DNA from: an uncultured Christensenellaceae bacterium
GTDB lineage: Bacteria; Bacillota; Clostridia; Christensenellales; UBA1242
NCBI GenBank assembly: GCA_949902685.1
Contig: CATLDS010000007.1
Span: 1-11,288 of the forward strand
Reading direction: 5' to 3'
DNA: 11,288 nucleotides
Position numbers and translations under genes: made by a program. Shown in pieces: positions 5,481-11,288 of this stretch (position 1 is the first letter of the stretch; each line of letters starts with the position of its first letter). The notes beneath the pieces are model-generated. The model ran no database searches and was not told the origin of the DNA. It was given only the letters and a program-made list of their open reading frames with translations.

Positions 5481-6680
5481 ATGAAATGTATATTAGGTAA
5501 AGCATACTTTAGTGACGTTAAAGATAAGATTAAGCAATATCCATATTTAGATAGAGATTTAGATTGTGACATACTTATTATCGGTGGCGGAATAGATGGA
5601 GCAATACTAAATTTTTATTTGTCTCAAAAGTATAATGTTGCGTTAGTTGACGCTTCTCGATTTGGTATGAGTTGTACCAGTGCAGCAACGGCATTGCTCG
5701 AATACCAATTAGATGATTATGCTCAAGATTTAAAAGATTTTATGAGCGAAGAGGATATTGTTAAAGTTTATAAAATGGGGCTTGAAAGTATAGAGATGAT
5801 GAGTGAATTTATCTTAAAATTTGGTAACCATTCTCATTTTAAGAAAACTCCAAGCCTCATGTACACTGATAGTATCTTAGGCATGAAGGCATTAAAAGAG
5901 GAACATTTATTTAGATTAAAACACAACTTTAAATCCGTACTTTATACAGAGGAAAACAACCCATATCCTTTCAAATTTAAACTAGGATTGTACAACGAAG
6001 ACGGTGGTGCAGAGGTCAATCCGTATCTTTTTACTAAACAGATGATAGAGAATGCTGTTAATCAAAAACAAATGTATGAGAATACTATGATTGATAGACT
6101 TACTTACAATAATGATAGATTTGAAGTTATCACAACATTTGATAATAAGATAATGTGTAATAAAGTTATACTTGCCACAGGATTTGATTTTTCGCTGATG
6201 AATGAAAAAGATTTGTGCGAACGAGTAATCTCATATTCAATAGTTACTAAGGAAATTGAAGGTATTGATTGGGAGAAAAGCACCCGTATTCAAGATTATA
6301 AAGAACCTTACCATTATTTAAGAGTATTACCAGACAATAGACTTATTTATGGAGGTGAAGATAGTCCATACAAAGTTGAAACTATTGATAATAGTCTAGC
6401 AGAGAAGAAATACAACAAACTCAAAAATGACTTAATCAAAATGTTCCCACATCTTGAAACTCAAATTGAGATAGATTATGAATTTTGCGGTGTGTTCGGC
6501 TCGACAAAGAATAATCTTGGACTAATAGGTCAAACCGAAAATCCTAACATATACTATTTTTTAAGTGCAGGTGCTAATGGTATTATCAACGCAATGAGTG
6601 GGTCGAAATTAATCATTGATTTATTAGAGGGCAAAGAAAACGATTTAGAAGATTTATTTTCACCATTGCGAGAAAATTAG
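5481..6680 (+). CDS. DAO-family FAD-dependent oxidoreductase
   Basis: Family members oxidise C-N or C-O bonds using FAD (amino-acid oxidases and dehydrogenases, glycerol-3-phosphate oxidase and relatives). In this 399-residue product the N-terminal Rossmann motif is CDILIIGGGIDGA, with the dinucleotide GxGxxG at about 35-40, and strand 2 ends in Asp (LVDAS, about 57), which binds the FAD ribose. SCTSAATALLEY follows, and the C-terminal FAD-contacting segment SAGANGI lies near 362-368, ending in a DLFSPLR-type tail seen in clostridial relatives. No Rieske domain is attached. A TTG at 5445 would add 12 residues, but ATG 5481 puts about 28 residues before the FAD motif as in relatives. Neither start has a clear ribosome site, so translation may be coupled to the upstream gene. 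The substrate cannot be told from sequence. Confidence 0.88.
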   Translation: MKCILGKAYFSDVKDKIKQYPYLDRDLDCDILIIGGGIDGAILNFYLSQKYNVALVDASRFGMSCTSAATALLEYQLDDYAQDLKDFMSEEDIVKVYKMGLESIEMMSEFILKFGNHSHFKKTPSLMYTDSILGMKALKEEHLFRLKHNFKSVLYTEENNPYPFKFKLGLYNEDGGAEVNPYLFTKQMIENAVNQKQMYENTMIDRLTYNNDRFEVITTFDNKIMCNKVILATGFDFSLMNEKDLCERVISYSIVTKEIEGIDWEKSTRIQDYKEPYHYLRVLPDNRLIYGGEDSPYKVETIDNSLAEKKYNKLKNDLIKMFPHLETQIEIDYEFCGVFGSTKNNLGLIGQTENPNIYYFLSAGANGIINAMSGSKLIIDLLEGKENDLEDLFSPLREN

Positions 6681-6687
6681 TAAATTT

Positions 6688-6716
6688 TTGATACTCTTAA
6701 TTTAAAAATATGTTAT
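6688..6716 (+). promoter_or_regulatory. Probable degV promoter
   Basis: TTGATA (6688-6693), a 17-bp spacer and TGTTAT (6711-6716, four of six consensus bases). It lies in the 61-bp gap after the flavoprotein gene. No terminator separates the two genes, so read-through is also possible. Confidence 0.5.
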
Positions 6717-6741
6717 CCTTATTATCAAATAGGAGGAAGGC

Positions 6742-7584
6742 ATGAGGATAGCAATTTCAAGTGAGTCCACTTGTGATTTAAGTAAAGATTTAATAGAGAG
6801 GTATGATATATCAATTATACCTTATACGATTATTTTAGGTGACGAAGAGGTCGAAGATAACGAAGATGTGCCTAATAAAATTTTTGAGTATGTCAATCGT
6901 ACTAAGGTTTTACCTAAGACTAGCGCTATCAACGAGCAAACATATAGAGAGTATTTTGAAAGACTATTGAAAAAATATGATGAAGTTATACATATCACTC
7001 TTAGTGGAGGAATCACGTCAGCAGTAGAGCATGCTAAGGCAGTAGAAAAAGATATGAAACATGTTCATATTATAGATTCACGTTCACTTTCTACAGGTAT
7101 AGGATTACTCGCAATATATGCTCGCCAACTCGCTAATCAAAATTTGCAAGTAGAAGAAATAGTTAAGAAAGTAGAAGATAGAGTTCCATATGTACAGGCA
7201 AGTTTTGTCGTAGAGAAGTTAAACTATTTGTACAAGGGAGGCAGGTGTAATGCTCTCGCCCTATTCGGTGCGAACTTATTAAAAATTCGCCCACAGATAG
7301 TACTAGATGATGGACTTATGAAACCTGCTAAAAAATATCGTGGCAGAATGGATAGTGTGGTGGCGGAATATTGTGAAGATACTCTTAACGAGTTCAACAA
7401 TGCAGATAAATCCATTGCTTTCATCACTCATACTACGGCGACACCAGAGATGGTAGAGAATGCCAAACAGGCTTTACAGAAAGAAGGGTTTGTCAATATT
7501 TATGAGACTACAGCAGGAGGAACAATCACTTCACATTGTGGTGAAAATGTGTTAGGTATTTTATATATTAATGATGGCAAGTAA
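6742..7584 (+). CDS. DegV family fatty-acid-binding protein (FakB-like)
   Basis: DegV/FakB proteins bind a fatty acid and present it to the kinase FakA, which makes acyl phosphate for phospholipid synthesis. The product has 280 residues, the usual length. Family features are the opening MRIAISSESTCDLS, the KTSAI loop (59-63), the ITLSGGITS segment (85-93) matching the ligand-carboxylate serine loop, KGGR (165-168), and a C-terminal ITSHCGENVLGI (262-273) with the conserved His265. AGGAGG (6731-6736) lies 5 nt before the ATG. FakA is not in the window, so the FakB role is inferred from the family. Paralogues are often several per Firmicutes genome and differ in acyl chain preference. It is convergent with the DUF202-like gene, only 11 bp away. 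Confidence 0.93.
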   Translation: MRIAISSESTCDLSKDLIERYDISIIPYTIILGDEEVEDNEDVPNKIFEYVNRTKVLPKTSAINEQTYREYFERLLKKYDEVIHITLSGGITSAVEHAKAVEKDMKHVHIIDSRSLSTGIGLLAIYARQLANQNLQVEEIVKKVEDRVPYVQASFVVEKLNYLYKGGRCNALALFGANLLKIRPQIVLDDGLMKPAKKYRGRMDSVVAEYCEDTLNEFNNADKSIAFITHTTATPEMVENAKQALQKEGFVNIYETTAGGTITSHCGENVLGILYINDGK

Positions 7585-7610
7585 AAAAGAAGATATTAAT
7601 CTTCTTTTTT
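7583..7610. terminator. Bidirectional terminator between convergent genes
   Basis: A perfect 12-bp inverted repeat, AAAAAAGAAGAT (7583-7594) with ATCTTCTTTTTT (7599-7610), has an ATTA loop. It ends in T-runs on both strands. The degV stop codon (7582-7584) and the minus-strand stop codon (7598-7596) both fall within it. Confidence 0.88.
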
Positions 7611-7862
7611 GATACCGCGTATGAATTGATTAATTAACATGGTATGAATTATACCTATTATTAATACTACACCTGCCACTACACCAAATGTAATAATGAC
7701 CCAATCAACTCGTTTTTCGATCTTGTAGAATGCGAATGCAACACTTACGAGAATAAGAGCTGTTCTCACATAACTTAAAAAAGTTCTCACATTTGCGAGC
7801 TTAGTTCGTTTAGAGGCTAGGCTAGTGCGAATTTGTGCTAGTTCGGTTGTATTGTTTTCCAT
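7596..7862 (-). CDS. DUF202-like small membrane protein
   Basis: From ATG 7862 the product has 88 residues. A basic N-terminus is followed by four heptads of the form [IKV]RTxL[AS]x (residues 11-38: IRTSLAS, KRTKLAN, VRTFLSY, VRTALIL) and two membrane helices (about 33-47 and 54-78), ending in basic and acidic residues. The RTxLA pattern before a helix is the hallmark of DUF202 (YidH-type) inner-membrane proteins, whose role is not well defined. A TTG at 7901 would add 13 residues, but those cross the divergent promoter zone and the ATG fits the family better. Neither start has a strong ribosome site. It shares a terminator with convergent degV and diverges from the 7957 gene. Confidence 0.78.
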   Translation of the reverse strand: MENNTTELAQIRTSLASKRTKLANVRTFLSYVRTALILVSVAFAFYKIEKRVDWVIITFGVVAGVVLIIGIIHTMLINQFIRGIKKED

Positions 7863-7906
7863 ATTTTGATTATTGACAGATGAAGAAAAAAATATACACA
7901 ATCAAT

Positions 7907-7935
7907 TTGACAATAATGATGCATACCTTTATAAT
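7907..7935 (+). promoter_or_regulatory. Consensus promoter of the 7957 gene
   Basis: Exact consensus TTGACA (7907-7912), 17-bp spacer, TATAAT (7930-7935). The start near 7942 leaves about 15 nt to the ATG, enough for GGAGGG (7948-7953). It fixes the translation start at 7957 rather than further upstream. It implies strong, probably constitutive transcription unless an unseen repressor acts. Confidence 0.88.
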
Positions 7936-7956
7936 GAAATTAAGTATGGAGGGATT

Positions 7957-8469
7957 ATGGAAGAAAATCAAAAAATAATAGGTAATCGTGCTGAGATCAA
8001 AGCGCAGAAAGGTGCTTTCATTGCATTAATAGTTCTTGCTGTATTAGGTGCAGGTCTATCATTATTAGGTCTGGTCGCTGGTGGTGATCCTACATCGAAG
8101 TTGGTATTAGTAGGAATGGGATTGTTCTTAGCCGTTTTAGGAGCATTAATGGCAGTGTTAGTGAAGTTGCAGGATAAGAAAAACGCATCAATGAAAGGTA
8201 CTCCTACTATTATACTCAATGATGACAGTACATTAACTTTGTACCTTATGAAAAATAAAGTAGAGAAGATAGCACTAGCAGATATCGCTAAGGTCAAGTT
8301 CAAATCCCGTGTGGTCGCTACTACTAATGGCTTTATCAATACGTACAAATGGATGGAAGATGGTACTTTAGTGATTAAATTAAAAGATGGCAAAACTATC
8401 AAAGTACCACAAGTAGATAAGGGTGAAGATGTTGAGAAAACTATCAATGCTTTGATGGGTAATTTCTAA
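7957..8469 (+). CDS. Two-helix membrane protein with cytoplasmic-type beta domain
   Basis: The 170-residue product has a charged N-terminus, two membrane helices (about 19-41 and 48-70) joined by the short GGDPTSK turn, and a soluble C-terminal domain (about 82-165) of short beta strands and one final helix. That domain contains LNDDSTLTLYL, IAKVKFKSR and GTLVIKLKDGKTIKV. Its pattern (strands, then a helix at the end) recalls PH-like or bacterial-PH domains, but the match is only by eye. The start is fixed by GGAGGG 3 nt upstream and by a consensus promoter that rules out an upstream ATG at 7873. It is a single-gene unit with its own terminator. I assign no function. Confidence 0.8.
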   Translation: MEENQKIIGNRAEIKAQKGAFIALIVLAVLGAGLSLLGLVAGGDPTSKLVLVGMGLFLAVLGALMAVLVKLQDKKNASMKGTPTIILNDDSTLTLYLMKNKVEKIALADIAKVKFKSRVVATTNGFINTYKWMEDGTLVIKLKDGKTIKVPQVDKGEDVEKTINALMGNF

Positions 8470-8480
8470 TCATATTACAG

Positions 8481-8505
8481 ACATTCAATTCAATTGAATG
8501 TTTTT
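8481..8505 (+). terminator. Terminator after the 7957 gene
   Basis: ACATTCAAT (8481-8489) pairs perfectly with ATTGAATGT (8493-8501) around a TCA loop and runs into TTTTT. A second small hairpin (ACTTTA 8518-8523 / TAAAGT 8529-8534) without a T-run follows. Confidence 0.75.
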
Positions 8506-8575
8506 AATTCTCATGATACTTTAAGTACTAAAGTTTGTAATCCAATAAAAATTAGCAATTAGTTAGTTGCTACGA

Positions 8576-8661
8576 GCGGATATGGTGAAATGGCAAACAC
8601 GCTAGATTCAGGTTCTAGTGGGAGAAATCCTTTGCAGGTTCAAGTCCTGTTATCCGCACCA
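8576..8661 (+). tRNA. tRNA-Leu (anticodon CAG)
   Basis: A complete 86-nt class II tRNA with encoded CCA. GCGGATA (8576-8582) pairs with TATCCGC (8651-8657), followed by A and CCA (8659-8661). The anticodon stem CTAGA/TCTAG closes loop TTCAGGT with anticodon CAG at 8609-8611, reading CUG. The variable arm is long and the T-arm is GCAGG-TTCAAGT-CCTGT. The A discriminator and arm pattern fit leucine. A weak TTGTAA at 8535-8540 may be part of its promoter. Confidence 0.96.
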
Positions 8662-8696
8662 AATATACAAAATAAAAAGATTTTTGGAGGAGAATA

Positions 8697-9140
8697 ATGA
8701 GTATATTTGAAATACTTTTAATTCTATTATTGGGGACGATACTTTCTGTGTTGATTGTTCTAACTACATTTTTTATTAGAAAGATGAATATAGAAAGAAA
8801 AAAATCCGCAATACTATCCCACAGAGAGTTGTGGATATATTACATGGACGATAAGGAATTATCTGGGTTACTCAGTAACAACAACGGAAAAGGTATAGAA
8901 AGTAAAATTGACGCGGATAACTTAACAGAAAAACAATATAGATTTTTAGTTTTATTTCTTAATCATATGGAAAGCATGTTACCGTCATGGAATAAATACA
9001 AAAAAGATTGGATAGAGCTATTTAAAAATCTTGCTTTAAGAAAGGTCTATGAGAATACGAAACTATATAGGAATAAAAAGTTTTGCGCACTTATTGACGG
9101 AATAATCAATAATTATGAACAACAAAATGAAAAACCATAA
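8697..9140 (+). CDS. Single-helix membrane protein of unknown function
   Basis: The 147-residue product has one N-terminal membrane helix (about 4-27), a basic stop (RKMNIERKK) and a helical cytoplasmic part. The pattern HRELWIYYMDDKEL, then TEKQYRFLVLFLNHMESM, then a Trp-containing helix and a C-terminal FCALIDGII resembles a widespread group of small DUF6082/DUF4760-like membrane proteins with no established role. The resemblance is by eye and unproven. GGAGGAG (8686-8692) lies 4 nt before the ATG. It begins 36 nt after tRNA-Leu with no terminator between them, so it may ride on the tRNA transcript. A clear terminator follows at 9202. Confidence 0.78.
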   Translation: MSIFEILLILLLGTILSVLIVLTTFFIRKMNIERKKSAILSHRELWIYYMDDKELSGLLSNNNGKGIESKIDADNLTEKQYRFLVLFLNHMESMLPSWNKYKKDWIELFKNLALRKVYENTKLYRNKKFCALIDGIINNYEQQNEKP

Positions 9141-9201
9141 AAGTAATTAATTACACAATCAATAATAAAATGGCAGTAAAAATACATCCTTAATAGAGAA
9201 C

Positions 9202-9243
9202 AAAAATGTTGCAAGATATTCATTATTGAATGCAACATTTTTT
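9202..9243 (+). terminator. Terminator of the 8697 gene
   Basis: AAAAATGTTGCA (9202-9213) pairs perfectly with TGCAACATTTTT (9231-9242). A short inner TTCA/TGAA stem follows a bulge, and the 3' arm merges with a T-run. A/T runs on both sides could allow function in both directions. Confidence 0.82.
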
Positions 9244-9404
9244 AACACGGGATACACCGAAAAACAAGTGACGATTAGGTACAGATATAAAAATGATTTA
9301 CATTTCTAGAGTTCTGTTCTCATGGTAAAAGTAAGGCAGTTCTATATGCGTAAATACATAAAAAATACAGATACTATACGTAACTCACATTATATAAATC
9401 ACTA

Positions 9405-9435
9405 TTGACATAGTATTATAGTTATGTTATACTAT
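9405..9435 (+). promoter_or_regulatory. Promoter and operator-like repeat of the 9460 gene
   Basis: TTGACA (9405-9410), 17-bp spacer and TATACT (9428-9433), with TGT extended -10. ATAGTAT (9410-9416) and ATACTAT (9429-9435) form a 7-bp inverted repeat whose arms start at the last base of the -35 and cover the -10. A third ATACTAT lies at 9371-9377. A dimeric repressor bound there would block the promoter, but this is inferred. AAGGAGAG (9447-9454) lies 5 nt before the ATG. Confidence 0.75.
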
Positions 9436-9459
9436 TATTAAAGATAAAGGAGAGCAATC

Positions 9460-11097
9460 ATGGCTAAGTTAGTAAATAAATTGACAGAGTATCATAACAA
9501 ATATGAATCTAGAAGGAAGAGAGTTGGTAAATCTATAGTTTATGTTGTTATGGCTACAGTCATGGCGGCAACTGTTACTAAGAGCGTTGCCAACATTGTG
9601 GACAACAATCATAAACCAATCACCACTCCACCAAATATTGTAGACGACAATTCGCCCAAAGATGAAGTAGATGACATTATAGATGGTGACGAGAATTTAG
9701 GAGAGGAGATTCCTCCAGTTGAAGAATTGCCAGATGTAGAGACGATAGATGCTAAAGAGGCTTTCAATACCCTACTCGATAATTTGAAGAACACCACAGA
9801 ATACAGTATTTCTGGTAATTTTGACAGAGATGATATTATAACTTTGAAGCAAATGAAGAATGCAACTGGTACGGTGGACTTTGAGTATGCAGATGCTACA
9901 GGTAAATATGTTTTGAAGAATGATACGTTGTATGCTAACTGCTCCGCAACAGAGAAATATAAAGTTGATGGAACTATAAGTTTCAAAGAATTTAAAAACA
10001 TTGTTCATTTAGAGATTGGGGATGATACTACATATCCATTACAGTTCATATCAAATGTGCTAGGCGAAGCAAAAGATGATGCTATGGTATTAAAAATTTT
10101 CGACGACCACTATACTTTAAGTTTCAGTCATATTAGTTATGCTGATGAAAATGTACCAGCGCTACCTACAGGAGATATAATTTTAACTCTTAATAATAAA
10201 ATGCAGATTACACAAGCAGATATTGTATCAAACCAGTTTAATAAGCATATTGAGTTTGATTACTCTCCAGAGATTAAAGTAGAAGATAGTGAATTTAAAT
10301 TAGTTAACAAACATTTCTTGACAATTCGTAAGTCCATTTTGATTACAGGTAATAAAGAGAAGTGGGATATGCGAGTTAATAAAGAGGATGGTCCAGAACA
10401 TTATTTCTACGAGAAGAGTGGAGAGAAAGAGTACTTCGGTTATAAGAGAATTCACTATTCAAACAACTATAATCCAATGTATGACAACCACGACAACTGC
10501 TATTACTTCTATGAGGACGGAATATCATACTATTACGATGCTAATTCAGGTAATGGTTTCAGGAGTGAAGACACATCTAAAGAAGATTTCTGTGCATTCG
10601 TAGGTACTAGCGATAAACTCAATTTCATTAAAGATTTATTAACATTCAATTTTGATTTAAATTCTATTGGCACGGATATTACATATAAGGAGTGTTACAC
10701 TGTAGATCATCGTGACCCTAACGAGACACATGCTAGTTATGTTTATGGCATGACGGCCAGTGTTAGAGGAGATAAGGGCGAGATGATGCCAGTATATGTT
10801 GTGGTTGAACTCGATGGTGGAACACAGCTAAGAAATGCTTATGTTTATGAATCTAAAGAATTGGCAGACGCTGATTCTAATATAATTGAAGGTACATCAC
10901 AGATAGATAGTTGGGGAGCGCAAAAAGGTAATACTAGCATCGCCAGCACTCAAATAGGTTTCTACACTGAGCATTTGCCTACACATGATTATATATTAGA
11001 TATGTATCGTGAAGATATTACTGATGTTGTGTGGAATAATACAACTTTTGGAAAAGATTTTCATTACAACTATGATGATTATGGCACAAGTATTTAG
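9460..11097 (+). CDS. Large membrane-anchored extracellular protein, unknown function
   Basis: The 545-residue product has a basic cytoplasmic N-terminus (ESRRKRVGK, 16-24), one membrane helix (about 25-40) with no lipobox or clear cleavage site, then a Pro/Asp/Glu-rich linker (about 49-97). A long soluble part follows. The first portion (about 98-290) has alternating strands reminiscent of lipoprotein-fold substrate-binding domains. The middle (about 325-365) is extremely rich in Tyr, Asn and His, with clusters such as NCYYFYEDGISYYYDANSG. The last third is also beta-rich. I recognise no family and see no catalytic motif or sorting signal. Orientation by the positive-inside rule puts most of it outside the cell. 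It has its own promoter, strong ribosome site and terminator. Confidence 0.8.
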   Translation: MAKLVNKLTEYHNKYESRRKRVGKSIVYVVMATVMAATVTKSVANIVDNNHKPITTPPNIVDDNSPKDEVDDIIDGDENLGEEIPPVEELPDVETIDAKEAFNTLLDNLKNTTEYSISGNFDRDDIITLKQMKNATGTVDFEYADATGKYVLKNDTLYANCSATEKYKVDGTISFKEFKNIVHLEIGDDTTYPLQFISNVLGEAKDDAMVLKIFDDHYTLSFSHISYADENVPALPTGDIILTLNNKMQITQADIVSNQFNKHIEFDYSPEIKVEDSEFKLVNKHFLTIRKSILITGNKEKWDMRVNKEDGPEHYFYEKSGEKEYFGYKRIHYSNNYNPMYDNHDNCYYFYEDGISYYYDANSGNGFRSEDTSKEDFCAFVGTSDKLNFIKDLLTFNFDLNSIGTDITYKECYTVDHRDPNETHASYVYGMTASVRGDKGEMMPVYVVVELDGGTQLRNAYVYESKELADADSNIIEGTSQIDSWGAQKGNTSIASTQIGFYTEHLPTHDYILDMYREDITDVVWNNTTFGKDFHYNYDDYGTSI

Positions 11098-11150
11098 AGA
11101 TGCTATATTATAAAATATTTTAATCAATTATTTAAATATAAATAATAAAT

Positions 11151-11187
11151 AAAAGCACGCTTTTCTATAGCGTGTTTTTTATTTTTT
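11151..11187 (+). terminator. Terminator of the 9460 gene
   Basis: AAAAGCACGC (11151-11160) pairs with GCGTGTTTTT (11170-11179), with one G-T wobble, across a 9-nt loop, and a long T-rich tail follows. It lies about 54 nt after the stop codon. Beyond it, to 11288, the sequence is A/T-rich with no visible gene. Confidence 0.8.
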
Positions 11188-11288
11188 ATAATAAACGATT
11201 AAATTTTAGCTTATACAATTAATTTATATTAATAAAGAAAAAGTTTATTTATATATTTGTTTTTCATAATATTTCTAAAAAAAATAAA

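Larger units (their letters stand above)
9141..9459. other. Intergenic region, 319 bp
   Basis: It holds a terminator (9202-9243) for the upstream gene and, at its right end, the promoter and operator-like repeat of the 9460 gene. The centre (9244-9370) has no frame longer than about a dozen codons with a ribosome site, and no tRNA-like or riboswitch-like fold that I can recognise. Confidence 0.6.

Noticed and set aside
7863..7901. A TTG start adding 13 residues to the DUF202-like protein.
   Set aside because: The extra residues (MCIFFSSSVNNQN) fit no family pattern and no ribosome site precedes the TTG. ATG 7862 is preferred.
7873..7956. An upstream ATG adding 28 residues to the 7957 membrane protein.
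   Set aside because: The exact consensus promoter (7907-7935) lies inside this extension, so it would not be transcribed, and GGAGGG sits properly before ATG 7957.
7968..8447. A 159-codon minus-strand open frame.
   Set aside because: It lies wholly antisense to the well-supported 7957 gene, has no ribosome site and has composition typical of a shadow frame.
9244..9404. A riboswitch or structured RNA ahead of the 9460 gene.
   Set aside because: It lies upstream of the promoter at 9405-9433, so it would not be in that mRNA, and I could not find a recognisable conserved core.
9609..10001. A 130-codon minus-strand frame within the 9460 gene.
   Set aside because: Antisense shadow of the acidic linker and first domain (Ser/Leu-rich from Asp/Glu codons) with no promoter or ribosome site.

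Overview
The window is a replication-origin region of a low-GC Bacillota (Firmicutes) chromosome. Evidence for this is the AT-rich sequence, strong AGGAGG-type ribosome sites, sigma-A promoters (TTGACA/TATAAT with 17-bp spacers, often with an extended -10), many short U-tailed hairpins, and Clostridia/Bacilli-like proteins: DnaA, DnaN, DegV and a two-iron superoxide reductase. The superoxide reductase suggests an anaerobe, perhaps an uncultured gut Clostridia-type lineage. The species cannot be fixed from the sequence alone.

Origin (1-3059): dnaA runs leftward and dnaN rightward, and the ~485 bp between their start codons hold oriC. It contains a tight run of DnaA boxes (three in 12-bp register), two further weaker boxes and a 44-bp pure A/T stretch (candidate unwinding element). 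dnaA and dnaN each have their own promoter and terminator. This divergent layout differs from the usual co-directional dnaA-oriC-dnaN order.

Oxidative defence, tRNA and island (3060-4443): a desulfoferrodoxin-type superoxide reductase gene is followed by tRNA-Ser(CGA). Downstream lies a short island of about 40% GC (against about 30% in a sampled dnaN line) with a two-helix DUF3592-like protein and a 37-codon reading frame. tRNA-Ser-like 3' tails occur inside and at the end of the island and look like integration scars.

Middle (4444-7610): a near-leaderless 30-residue hydrophobic peptide, then a signal-peptide-bearing unknown protein whose start codon lies in a 13-bp hairpin followed by a T-run, then a DAO-type FAD oxidoreductase, then a DegV/FakB fatty-acid-binding protein. 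degV converges on a small DUF202-like membrane protein, and one bidirectional terminator holds both stop codons.

Right part (7596-11288): a DUF202-like gene (minus) diverges from a two-helix membrane protein gene with a consensus promoter. Then come tRNA-Leu(CAG), a single-helix membrane protein and a large anchored, tyrosine-rich extracellular protein whose promoter carries an operator-like inverted repeat. Most genes here look like independent transcription units. Only the 4692-5435/oxidoreductase pair, and possibly the two tRNAs with a neighbouring gene, look co-transcribed. No transposase, integrase, CRISPR array or obvious defence operon was found.
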